Assembly (NCBI GenBank): GCA_036278715.1
Contig: DASUKN010000094.1
Location: forward strand, 1-64,000
Direction: 5' to 3'
Length of the DNA: 64,000 nucleotides
Source of the DNA: Udaeobacter sp025935755
GTDB lineage: Bacteria; Verrucomicrobiota; Verrucomicrobiia; Chthoniobacterales; UBA10450
Numbering within the stretch: position 1 is the stretch's first letter; each line of letters starts with the position of its first letter. Both the position numbers and the translations under genes were made by a program. Below the pieces are notes generated by a model, which ran no database searches, was not told the DNA's origin, and saw nothing but the letters and a program-made list of their open reading frames with translations. Below, piece by piece: positions 34,051-41,862 of this stretch.

Positions 34051-35274
34051 CTAGCGCGTTGCAAGGTTATCGGCCAGTTCTCGCAAAAATGGCTCGACAT
34101 CTGTGACGAGGCCGATGGATTGCAATGGCTGTCGCTCGACCGCTCGTTCCACCGCGGTCCGATCGATGTCGACGCAAACTGTTTTGACGTTGTTCGCCAG
34201 GAAGGCTCCTATCGCTAGTGAGTAACGAAGTGTGGCTAATAAGATCACATGAGTGACATCCCGCAGCTTTTCTCGCAAAATTTTCTCACATTCGATTACG
34301 TCAGTAGTTACGCCGGGGATCGGCCCTTCGTCACCAATTGCCCCGATTAACACGATGTCGACATCGTGCTGTACGCTGGCGTGCATGATACCGCTCATGA
34401 GGATCTTCTCATGAACGGCACGAGCGATGCCGCCGGCTTCCCGAATTGTGTTGATCGCGCGAAGTTGATTTTCGTGTCCGCCGCGCACGATCGCAACGTC
34501 GGGATTTAATCCAAGTGAAGTTCCAAACAGCGCACGCTCAACGTCGTAAGCAGCAAACGCGTTACCGGTAAAGAGCCGATCGATGTACTTTCCTTCAATC
34601 AATCGAACCAAATAGCCGCCTGCGCCTGTGCGCACGATCGCTGGTCCGGCGACGACCGCGATTTTACCACCAGCACTACGAGCGCGTCGCAATTCTTCGG
34701 CGATCTCGCGGATGATGGCAGATTTGGGTTCCTCCGCATCCACAATGTTGTTGATGAACTGAAACGGATCTGTGCGCGTAGTGGTTCGCTGCACAGGCAC
34801 AACACGTATTCCCTGATGTCCGACAACAATCGCATCACCTTTTTTGACGTCGAAAAACTTTACCGCCCGCGCCGTCTCCTTCTTCTGGTCAACGGCGATC
34901 GCGCTGTTGATGATCCCCGGTGTCACCTCGATCTCCTTGCCGTCGACGCGAACAAAAGTTTGCTGGTTAGTCGTGACGTAGAACTCGGACGGGAACACAC
35001 CGTCCGCGGGAGCGGCGACAACCTGAGCGTTCGCCCGCTCTATCACTTCCGCGCCCTGCTGGCGAAGCCGCAGGATCAGCTCGTCCAATGCTTCGCCTGT
35101 TTCGGTTGATACTTCGATTCGGGCAAAACTTTGATCGGCGCGTTTCCGGCCGATTTGCACTTCAGTGATTTTGAAGTTTCCGCCATGCGTCAGGATCTGG
35201 TCGAGCACCTTTGGCAGGATGAGCGAATCGATGATGTGGCCGCGTAACTCGATCGTTTCCGAGAACATCGACAA
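34051..35274 (-). CDS. LOR/SDH-family ornithine cyclodeaminase-type protein
   Basis: The 407-residue protein belongs to the TIGR00300 type: an N-terminal LOR/SDH domain (ETIELRGHIIDSLILPKVLD), a middle segment with EFYVTTNQQTFVRVDG, and a C-terminal Rossmann-like part with VVAGPAIVRTGAG, AAYDVERALFGTSLG and VLIGAIGDEGPIPG. In cyanobacteria the same domain is the C-terminal half of AgrE and converts ornithine to proline; archaeal relatives are NAD-dependent ornithine cyclodeaminases. It lies 110 bases upstream of the dihydrolase on the same strand, so the pair would take arginine to proline. Confidence 0.85.
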   Translation of the reverse strand: MSMFSETIELRGHIIDSLILPKVLDQILTHGGNFKITEVQIGRKRADQSFARIEVSTETGEALDELILRLRQQGAEVIERANAQVVAAPADGVFPSEFYVTTNQQTFVRVDGKEIEVTPGIINSAIAVDQKKETARAVKFFDVKKGDAIVVGHQGIRVVPVQRTTTRTDPFQFINNIVDAEEPKSAIIREIAEELRRARSAGGKIAVVAGPAIVRTGAGGYLVRLIEGKYIDRLFTGNAFAAYDVERALFGTSLGLNPDVAIVRGGHENQLRAINTIREAGGIARAVHEKILMSGIMHASVQHDVDIVLIGAIGDEGPIPGVTTDVIECEKILREKLRDVTHVILLATLRYSLAIGAFLANNVKTVCVDIDRTAVERAVERQPLQSIGLVTDVEPFLRELADNLATR

Positions 35275-35392
35275 AGTCTAACCAAGGAAGCGCGCCGCGC
35301 CAGTGAAGCGAAAAGGTGCTGGCGCTTGTGCCCGAGCACGAATTTGATACCTATGCTCTGACGCAAAAATCTGTAGGACGAGCAAAATCAAG

Positions 35393-35560
35393 ATGGAAAA
35401 ACCAACCTCGCGTGGCCCGTCCCCGGGCCGCAAAGCTGCTCATTCACTCGGGGCCAAATTGAACCGTAAACCCAAGCGGCCGCCCCCGCTGCCATGGAGG
35501 AAAAAAACTTCGAACGCCGACCGCGTCATTAATCGCTATAGTGGAAAAGATGCACAATGA
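35393..35560 (+). CDS. Possible small basic protein (55 residues)
   Basis: This frame runs from an ATG at 35393 to a TGA at 35558-35560. The product is very basic and Pro-rich (MEKPTSRGPSPGRKAAHSLG at the start, then KRPPPLPWRKK). It overlaps the next small gene by 11 bases in another frame. I recognise no family; nucleic-acid binding is possible but not shown. Confidence 0.35.
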   Translation: MEKPTSRGPSPGRKAAHSLGAKLNRKPKRPPPLPWRKKTSNADRVINRYSGKDAQ

Positions 35561-35768
35561 TTTGCCAGCTCTCGCTGCCAAGTTTGGAGAGAGACTCTCA
35601 ATAAGCTCCGAATACCTTGTCACCCAACCTGCGGAGTTGCGGGTCCTCCGCGATATGTCAGAAGAGGAGCTCCGTGACTTTGCAACCAGCCATGGCTGGC
35701 GCATCATCCGCCGTCTCGGCGGACGACAGATCGAATTCTATAATGACGCGAGCGTGCGCGCGCTGTAG
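35550..35768 (+). CDS. Small hypothetical protein (72 residues)
   Basis: The product starts MHNDLPALAAKFGERLSISS and contains RVLRDMSEEELRDFATSHGW and RRLGGRQIEFYND. It is soluble and mostly helical in pattern. No family is recognised. The start is the ATG at 35550, with an in-frame GTG nine bases earlier. Confidence 0.55.
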   Translation: MHNDLPALAAKFGERLSISSEYLVTQPAELRVLRDMSEEELRDFATSHGWRIIRRLGGRQIEFYNDASVRAL

Positions 35769-35898
35769 CCGCTGGACGCGCCGCGCTGTCCCGAAACCTT
35801 GCGGGATTTGGCGCATCGCCTGAGCGGTGGTACCGGGTACGCTACAGCAATACTGGACAGCGGCATTCAGTTGGCTTACCAATGCTGCGCATTCGCAA

Positions 35899-36216
35899 AT
35901 GGAAGCGGCAAAGATTTATTTCATTATTTTTGGCCTGCTCACGATCGCCGGCGGAATCATGGGCTACGTAAAAGCTGGCAGCGTGGTTTCCATCATTGCA
36001 GGCGCAATCACCGGGGTTTTGCTGATCGTAGCGGCGTTTCTTTTGCCTGAGCATCGCGTCGCCGGGTTGGCGACTGCGCTGATCGTTTCAGTTGTGCTGG
36101 CCGGGCAGTTCCTGCCCAAATTCTTTCGCACCGGCCGAGTGATGCCTGCCGGGGTGATGTCAGTGCTGAGCGTGATCGGGATCATCGCCGCTATAGTCGC
36201 CTGGATGCGAAAGTAA
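35899..36216 (+). CDS. TMEM14-like small membrane protein
   Basis: The 105-residue protein has four hydrophobic segments: YFIIFGLLTIAGGIMGYVKA, VVSIIAGAITGVLLIVAAFL, GLATALIVSVVLAGQFLPKF and MSVLSVIGIIAAIVAW, with GYVKAGS after the first. This matches the TMEM14/UPF0136 family of small integral membrane proteins, whose bacterial role is unknown. The ATG at 35899 is chosen because the first helix follows at once. The next gene starts five bases after its stop. Confidence 0.8.
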   Translation: MEAAKIYFIIFGLLTIAGGIMGYVKAGSVVSIIAGAITGVLLIVAAFLLPEHRVAGLATALIVSVVLAGQFLPKFFRTGRVMPAGVMSVLSVIGIIAAIVAWMRK

Positions 36217-36220
36217 TCGC

Positions 36221-37633
36221 GTGGGAAAGATTCGCCTTCGTACGTGGCGGCGGTTGGTTCTGGTTCTATTCGCCGCGATTTTCGCCGTGATTGTCTATCG
36301 CTGGATCTCGCTTGAACGGCTGCAACGCTCCCTGCCCACCGAGATATCGGAAACGCCAACGCCCGCACCGACGGCAACCCGGCCTCCGGCGATCATGGGC
36401 AAGTTGGATACCGCAAAACTGTTCAACGGGATCACACTCCATTCGACGGTTGAGACAATCCCGGGCGGCGATGCAGCAACCGAACGGACGCAACCTGAGA
36501 GTTATATGTTAGACCTCAAGCTGCTGGCACGGGTTCCTACGCCTAACAGGACCATCGAGGAGCTGGCAAAAGTCAGTCCCCAATTACCAACGCTTCTGCC
36601 GGGCCTGAGGTCGATGGTGTCGGAGAATTCGGTTTCACCGCTGTTCACGCAGCTCTACGATACAAAAGTCAGAAATCTGCGCGAGAACCTCAGCCGTCTC
36701 GATCTGCTCTTATCCCGGCATAATTTCTTCGATTGCCAGACCGTTTTACAACTTCAGCATCCCGAAACTCACCGGAAAGCGCTGCTCCTCCAGGCGGAGA
36801 TGGACGTAGACGCCGACGGCTCGGATTCCGATCGGCTGCCGGCTGGAACCGGTGCGCCGGCGAATTTCAAACCGGCCACCAGTTATCGTTGGGAAAAGAG
36901 AACGGATGCGCCAAATCCCTATCTCGCCAGTACTGAACAGCGGTTAAAACGCGCGGAAGACGAGTACGCGCTCGCCACTACTTCACCCGTTCGCAAACGC
37001 GACCTGCGCAATGTTATCTCGGAACTGCGCGCGGAGATCGGTACGCTGAAAAAGTTTAGTTTTCTGATCGGAGCGACCGATCCATTCATCGTAGTGCCCG
37101 GCACGTTTACCCGTGGCCCAGATCCGGTCAAAGTGGGAGATTATGCGCTCGTGGTTTTCGGCGATGCGATTTACCCGGTCATCGTCGGAGATGTTGGTCC
37201 AAACGATAAGGTTGGCGAGGCGTCGCTACGCATTGCAAAAGAACTCAATACGCTTGCAACAGCTTACAATCGACCGGTGAGCGATCTGAAGGTGACGTAC
37301 CTCATTTTCCCGGGAACAGCTGAGAAGCCATTTGGTCCTCCTGACCTGGACAAGCTGCAAGCGCGTTGCGAAACGCTGGTAAAAGAGATCGGGGGCGCCA
37401 GTGTACCGTTGCATCATTGGGAAAACATTATTCCATCCCCCACTCCCAGTCCGAGCCCAACTCCTTCGGTGTCTACTTGGCCCGCTGCATCGGGCACGCC
37501 ATCTCCTTCACCAGCGCCGACATTCGCATTTCCCGTTTCGAGCCCCGCAGCGACGGCGGCGGCAGCTTCCACGTCCACGCCGGCGAGTTCACCCAAAGCA
37601 TCTCGAAGTCCTCACAGCAAACGGAAGCCTTGA
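36221..37633 (+). CDS. Membrane-anchored GH75-like chitosanase-domain protein
   Basis: A single N-terminal anchor (RLVLVLFAAIFAVIVYRW, residues about 11-28) is followed by a Pro/Thr linker. The catalytic-type region carries AEMDVDADGSDSDR, then DPFIVVPGTF, VGDYALVVFGDAIYPVIVGDVG and KVGEASLRIAKELN, which follows the order of motifs in GH75 chitosanases with the catalytic Asp and Glu in GDVG and GEAS. The tail (residues about 405-470) is low-complexity Ser/Pro/Thr/Ala. Hydrolysis of chitosan-like glycans outside the cell is inferred. The family is best known from fungi; bacterial members are less common. GTG start at 36221. Confidence 0.7.
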   Translation: MGKIRLRTWRRLVLVLFAAIFAVIVYRWISLERLQRSLPTEISETPTPAPTATRPPAIMGKLDTAKLFNGITLHSTVETIPGGDAATERTQPESYMLDLKLLARVPTPNRTIEELAKVSPQLPTLLPGLRSMVSENSVSPLFTQLYDTKVRNLRENLSRLDLLLSRHNFFDCQTVLQLQHPETHRKALLLQAEMDVDADGSDSDRLPAGTGAPANFKPATSYRWEKRTDAPNPYLASTEQRLKRAEDEYALATTSPVRKRDLRNVISELRAEIGTLKKFSFLIGATDPFIVVPGTFTRGPDPVKVGDYALVVFGDAIYPVIVGDVGPNDKVGEASLRIAKELNTLATAYNRPVSDLKVTYLIFPGTAEKPFGPPDLDKLQARCETLVKEIGGASVPLHHWENIIPSPTPSPSPTPSVSTWPAASGTPSPSPAPTFAFPVSSPAATAAAASTSTPASSPKASRSPHSKRKP

Positions 37634-37700
37634 ATCCCGAATCGCGATATTGTTGAGCCGTGTCTTAAGCAACACTTTGCTGCTCGCTCTGAGTTGTGAT

Positions 37701-38233
37701 CATTCTCGTCGTCGTCCTCCTCCTCGAAGTTATTTGACCGCGAATATCAAAGACGAGAAGAACGACTATAGCCATGGAAATGAGGACGCATTTTGATCAC
37801 GAAAACCTCGACGTTTATCAGCTGGAGCTTCGTTTCGTGGAATGGGTTGCGGCACGGCTGACGAACGTCAAGAAACGTCCGACCGACGCTCGAATAGCGG
37901 AAGTTTCCGATCAGCTTGATCGCGCCAGTCTCTCCTCATTGCTCAATACAGCCGAGGGCAACGGACGGCGACAGCGGCAAACGCGGGCCAAGTTTTTCGA
38001 TGACGCACGCGGTTCGGTTACGGAATGTGCAGCTTGCCTGGATGCGCTGGTCGCAAAGGGCATCTGTCCGAAAGAGGAGATCCAACAAGGCAAAAAAATG
38101 CTGCTCCGCATTGCTTCGATGCTGACAAAGCTTATTTCACTTTTTGATTCGTCCGCAACGTCGTCCTCGCTCATTCGAGAAGAGCCGTCGGGCAAGGAAT
38201 TCGAGCGCGAGGAAGAGGACGAGGACGAGAACG
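37701..38233 (+). mobile_element. IVS-like cassette around a second four-helix-bundle gene
   Basis: Positions 37701-37726 (CATTCTCGTCGTCGTCCTCC and onward) and 38208-38233 (CGAGGAAGAGGACGAGGACG and onward) are complementary at 23 of 26 positions. The left arm lies 48 bases before the start codon; the right arm encodes the acidic C-terminus. The transcript would form a stem with the gene in the loop, as in rRNA intervening sequences. Mobility is inferred. Confidence 0.55.
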
Positions 38234-38238
38234 CCTGA
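37774..38238 (+). CDS. Four helix bundle protein (IVP/S23 family), acidic tail
   Basis: The 154-residue protein has the family pattern: FDHENLDVYQLELRFVEWVA, ARIAEVSDQLDRASLSSLLN, AEGNGRRQRQTRAKFFDDAR and GSVTECAACLDALVAKGI. The C-terminus (EFEREEEDEDENA) is strongly acidic and is encoded by the right arm of the flanking complementary repeat. It differs from the paralogue at 19790-20185, so the two copies are not a recent duplication. Function unknown; RNA association is suggested by family location in rRNA. A methyltransferase gene starts nine bases later. Confidence 0.87.
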   Translation: MEMRTHFDHENLDVYQLELRFVEWVAARLTNVKKRPTDARIAEVSDQLDRASLSSLLNTAEGNGRRQRQTRAKFFDDARGSVTECAACLDALVAKGICPKEEIQQGKKMLLRIASMLTKLISLFDSSATSSSLIREEPSGKEFEREEEDEDENA

Positions 38239-38247
38239 TCCCGCCTT

Positions 38248-38934
38248 ATGGCTGCCAGTAACAACGAATGCCTGGATCTGATGCACAGGCTTATGGCGTA
38301 CCGTCACGAGCCCATCCATTCGGAGCTCATGAAGATTCGCGACAAATACTCCATGCTCCATTTGGACGTTTTGATTTTGATTTATCATTTCGCCAAACTT
38401 TGCTCCGGCGCGATTCTCGAGATTGGTGCGTTTGTCGGTGGAGCTACAATCGCCGCCGCGCTCGGAATCCGGGATTCAGGTAAGCAGAAAAAACTGATCG
38501 CAGTCGAGCCCGGTGGCAGCGTGAAACATAAGCGGCTCGGAACTCGCAATATCTTGCGCGACTTGGAACGCAATCTCGCCAGGGAACGCGTTCTGAACAT
38601 GGTAACGTTGGTCAAAGGCAAATCGTTCAAACCGGAAACCATGTCGGCCGTCCGCTACGCTCTCGGTTCCCAACCGGTGGGCTTGTTAGTCCTTGATGCT
38701 GATGGCGCCAAACGCAGAGACATCGACTCTTACCGCGACACATTTTCGGACGGATGCTGGATGGTGATCGACGATATCTACGGCGTCGATGCCAATGAGA
38801 AAATCACACCGAGCCGCGCCGACGTGGATGCATTAGTGGCAGAAGGTCTGTTGGAGCCACTCGGATTTTACGGCTGGAGCACGTGGGTCGGGCGCTGGCG
38901 CGGCAGCGCACGCGACGAAGCCACCACAGAATAG
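38248..38934 (+). CDS. Class I SAM-dependent methyltransferase
   Basis: The 228-residue protein has the Rossmann nucleotide site ILEIGAFVGGATIAAALG, then LIAVEPGG, VTLVKGKSF and LLVLDADGAKR, followed by DGCWMVIDDIYG. This is the methyltransferase_24/CmcI-like fold used on sugars or small molecules. Substrate unknown. No signal peptide. It follows the four-helix-bundle gene by nine bases and may share its transcript. Confidence 0.8.
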   Translation: MAASNNECLDLMHRLMAYRHEPIHSELMKIRDKYSMLHLDVLILIYHFAKLCSGAILEIGAFVGGATIAAALGIRDSGKQKKLIAVEPGGSVKHKRLGTRNILRDLERNLARERVLNMVTLVKGKSFKPETMSAVRYALGSQPVGLLVLDADGAKRRDIDSYRDTFSDGCWMVIDDIYGVDANEKITPSRADVDALVAEGLLEPLGFYGWSTWVGRWRGSARDEATTE

Positions 38935-38942
38935 AGGCCACT

Positions 38943-39010
38943 GTCATTCTAAGCGAAGCGAAGCTGCAACGTAGTCCCGAAAATGTTCGGGGCGAGGCCA
39001 GGCTTTCAAT
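38943..39010 (+). repeat. Dispersed repeat, GTCATTC...GGCTTTC family
   Basis: Starts GTCATTCTAAGCGAAGCGAA and ends GGCGAGGCCAGGCTTTCAAT; includes CCCGAAAATGTTCGGGGCG, itself a hairpin. Copies are at 18749-18811 (reverse) and 60225-60295. Confidence 0.82.
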
Positions 39011-39128
39011 CCTGATTATTTTGCTGACGGTAGTCGGCGATAACCTGGAAATCAGAGATTTTTCGCTTCACTCAACATGACAACCTATGCTGCGGCAATG
39101 GCGAGCGCTGGTAACTCGTTCGGCGACT

Positions 39129-39506
39129 CTAGACTTCCTCCGGCCCCACAACCAGATGGATCACGCCGTTCGGCGCGGAGACAAAGAAGCCATTGAAATC
39201 TTCGCGCAATTGCTCGACTTCATCGCGGCGCGGGACGCCGTGCACTTTTAAAAATGACGCAGCGGCTTCGGTGTCGTTCGTCTCCAATTCCAGCCAAACG
39301 TCGGGATGACTCAGATTCGGCACGCTATCAATCCAGAGCCGGTTCGGACCGAATTGGAAAATGCAGCCGTCTTTTTCCTCTTCGATTAACGGCAACCCCA
39401 GCGTGTCGCGATAGAACGCCACCGTTTGCTCGTAGGTGTGGCTCGGGCATTTGATGGCAATATTTGCGCCGCCGGAAAACTGCGGCCCTTCGAGTTTGGC
39501 AACCAT
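39129..39506 (-). CDS. VOC-family (glyoxalase-fold) protein
   Basis: The 125-residue protein shows the vicinal-oxygen-chelate pattern: KCPSHTYEQTVAFYRDTLGL, FQFGPNRLWIDSV, DVWLELETNDTEAAASFL and FVSAPNGVIHLVVGPE. Family members include glyoxalases, dioxygenases and resistance proteins; metal-ligand positions are not all obvious, so the reaction cannot be assigned. It is read leftwards 86 bases downstream of where fumC ends. Confidence 0.82.
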   Translation of the reverse strand: MVAKLEGPQFSGGANIAIKCPSHTYEQTVAFYRDTLGLPLIEEEKDGCIFQFGPNRLWIDSVPNLSHPDVWLELETNDTEAAASFLKVHGVPRRDEVEQLREDFNGFFVSAPNGVIHLVVGPEEV

Positions 39507-39591
39507 GGCTTCGCCAGCGTTAAACAGTTAAAGCATTGAACCGTGTAAAGCGACTGAACCGAATACTGAAATCTAACACTCCGCTATTCGA

Positions 39592-41004
39592 TCAGTCCCC
39601 GCCGGTTCCACCCGGCTCGGTCATTTTGATTGGATCCAGCGCGTGCTCGAGCTCGTCTTCCGGCAAAATTTTCTTTTCTCGCGCAATGTCGCGAACTGTT
39701 CGTCCGGTCCTGGCGCTTTCCTTTGCGATTTCCGCGGCGCGATCGTAACCGATCTTTGGCGAAAGGCTGGTCACCATGGCCATCGAAAGTTCCACCAGCT
39801 CGCGGCAACGCTCCTCATTAGCCGTGATGCCTCGTACGCATTTGTCGGTAAAAATGTCCACCACGTTTGCCAGCAATCGTATGGACTCGAGGATATCGTG
39901 CGCCATTACGGGCATCATGACGTTTAGCTCGAAATTTCCGTTCGCACCTGCCCAGCTGATGGTCACGTCGTTTCCAATCACCTGCGCGCACACCATCATC
40001 ATTGATTCGGCCATCACCGGATTCACCTTGCCTGGCATGATCGAGCTGCCCGGCTGCGTGGCCGGCAACTGAATTTCGCCGATGCCGCACCGCGGCCCGC
40101 TGCTAAGCCAGCGAATATCGTTGGCGATTTTGAACAAGGTTACGGCAATCGTTTTCAAGTGGCCGCTAGCCTCGACAACTGCGTCCTTGCCGCCCTGTGC
40201 TTCGAAATGATTTTTGGCCTCGTAAAACGCGATCCCGGTGCGCTCTTCGATGTGGCGCAGCACTTTCTTTGGAAAATCGATATGGCGATTCAGACCGGTG
40301 CCGACTGCCGTTCCGCCGAGCGCAACTTCGCGCAAAGCTTCGATCGCTTTCTCTGCGCGTGCTTTCGCATATGCAGCCTGCTGCGCGTAACCAGAGAATT
40401 CCTGTCCGAGTCGCACCGGTGTGGCGTCCATTAAGTGCGTCCGGCCGATCTTCATGACGTGCCAGAACTCCTTCGCCTTGGCCTCGAGCGCGCCGTGCAA
40501 CTTTTCCAGGGCGGGAATCAACTCGTTTTTCAATTGCTCGGCGGCGCTGATGTGAATTGCCGAGGGAATCACGTCGTTACTCGACTGCCCCATGTTGACG
40601 TGATCGTTGGGATGAACAGGGTCGTGCGATCCGATCGATTTCCCTGACAGTTGCGCCGACCGGTTCGCGATTACTTCGTTCGCGTTGGTGTTCGTGCTTG
40701 TGCCGGAACCAGTCTGAAAAATGTCGAGAGGAAAATGGTCGTCGAGCTTTCCTTCCGCGACTTCTTCGGCCGCCTGTGTGATCGCGCCTGCGCGTTTCGC
40801 GTCAAGCAAACCTAAATCCAGGTTTGCCTTCGCCGCGGCCCATTTAATCAGACCAAGAGCGCGAATGAATGGCCGCGGAAACCGGTATCCGCTTACCGGA
40901 AAATTCAACACCGCGCGATGCGTCGATGCCCCATGGAGAGCATCCGCGGGCACGGTCATCTCGCCCATCGAATCTTTTTCGATTCGCGTCGCTTTATCGG
41001 TCAT
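39592..41004 (-). CDS. fumC: Class II fumarate hydratase
   Basis: The 470-residue protein begins MTDKATRIEKDSMGEM and has QTGSGTSTNTNANEVIANR, the HPNDHVNMGQSSND active-site loop, and the superfamily signature GSSIMPGKVNPV. It interconverts fumarate and malate in the citric acid cycle. The longer frame up to 41088 is not needed: the ATG at 41004 fits the family. It overlaps the end of the methyltransferase gene at 40994-41656 by 11 bases, which suggests they are transcribed together. Confidence 0.96.
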   Translation of the reverse strand: MTDKATRIEKDSMGEMTVPADALHGASTHRAVLNFPVSGYRFPRPFIRALGLIKWAAAKANLDLGLLDAKRAGAITQAAEEVAEGKLDDHFPLDIFQTGSGTSTNTNANEVIANRSAQLSGKSIGSHDPVHPNDHVNMGQSSNDVIPSAIHISAAEQLKNELIPALEKLHGALEAKAKEFWHVMKIGRTHLMDATPVRLGQEFSGYAQQAAYAKARAEKAIEALREVALGGTAVGTGLNRHIDFPKKVLRHIEERTGIAFYEAKNHFEAQGGKDAVVEASGHLKTIAVTLFKIANDIRWLSSGPRCGIGEIQLPATQPGSSIMPGKVNPVMAESMMMVCAQVIGNDVTISWAGANGNFELNVMMPVMAHDILESIRLLANVVDIFTDKCVRGITANEERCRELVELSMAMVTSLSPKIGYDRAAEIAKESARTGRTVRDIAREKKILPEDELEHALDPIKMTEPGGTGGD

Positions 41005-41656
41005 GTTGCCACGGCGAATCCGTCCTGTGGCGGACCGCAGGCTCTGCGCCGACGCCGGCGAGGCGTGAACGGCTTGATGTGTGTCCACTGCCTTGTGCCG
41101 AAGATATTTTGTGGAATACCGTGATAAACATTGGTGGAATATTTTGCAGAAAATATTCCGATTCGTCGCGCTGGAAAACGGTGGCGTGCTGCCTCAGCTC
41201 ATTGGTGACTTGATAAATGATAAATTTCCCATCGGGCTTCAGGGCATCGTAAGTCTTGCGCAGCAGAGCGCGCTTCTTCTCAATCTTGAGAATGCTGAAC
41301 GGAATGCCCGATAAAATGTAATCGCACGAGTCGAAGCCACGGCGTTTCAGTTCGAACGGCAAAGAGGCCGCGTCGCCATGAATCACGTGCACGCGGCTAT
41401 CACCTGCGAATTGCCGTTCCAACGCGCGCGCGAGGGCGGGATCAAGCTCAAACAGAAGCAAATGCGAATCCGAAGTCATCCGGCGCGCAATCTCGCGCGA
41501 ATGCACACCTTCGCCGGGACCGTACTCGCCGATGACGCGCGGTTGCGTAAAATCCATCTTGCTGGCGACACGCTCCACCATGGCTTTGGAGCTCGGCACG
41601 ATCGATGCAATTTGAAATGGACGCTTGAGGAAACGCTTGAAAAAAAGTGTGCTCAC
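40994..41656 (-). CDS. SAM-dependent methyltransferase (phospholipid N-methyltransferase-like)
   Basis: The 220-residue protein has FFKRFLKRPFQIASIVPSSK at the N-terminus, the SAM site VIGEYGPGEGVHSREIA, LLLFELDPALARAL, VIHGDAASLPF and the SGIPFSIL motif of the KsgA/PmtA-like group. Methylation of phosphatidylethanolamine is one possible role, which would fit the basic N-terminus; rRNA methylation is less likely. The last 25 residues are basic and His/Ser-rich and may be an extension made when the stop moved. GTG start at 41656. Confidence 0.75.
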   Translation of the reverse strand: MSTLFFKRFLKRPFQIASIVPSSKAMVERVASKMDFTQPRVIGEYGPGEGVHSREIARRMTSDSHLLLFELDPALARALERQFAGDSRVHVIHGDAASLPFELKRRGFDSCDYILSGIPFSILKIEKKRALLRKTYDALKPDGKFIIYQVTNELRQHATVFQRDESEYFLQNIPPMFITVFHKISSAQGSGHTSSRSRLAGVGAEPAVRHRTDSPWQHDR

Positions 41657-41747
41657 GGGAAGCCGAACGTTCGTCGCACCCCCTCCGGTTGTCTAGTATT
41701 GATCTAACCCCGCTCCACTGAGCCGTCTTACCGCGCTGGTCTTGACG

Positions 41748-41770
41748 GATCACCGATCACCGATCACTTA
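41748..41770. repeat. ATCACCG direct repeat
   Basis: GATCACCGATCACCGATCAC is made of a 7-base unit and lies 18 bases before the tRNA-Val. The same motif occurs in the coding sequence of uvrA at about 51342-51361. Confidence 0.8.
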
Positions 41771-41787
41771 TCACTCTCTCTTTTCAA

Positions 41788-41849
<62 letters not shown>

Positions 41850-41862
<13 letters not shown>

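Noticed and set aside
38248..38934. Antibiotic (cephamycin-type) biosynthesis gene
   Set aside because: The CmcI-like resemblance is only that of the methyltransferase fold; no biosynthetic cluster is nearby.
41742..41773. Sigma-70 promoter for tRNA-Val (TTGACG box)
   Set aside because: The -35-like box is good but no -10 box at a normal distance was found; the best TTATCA candidate is 20 bases away and within a repeat.
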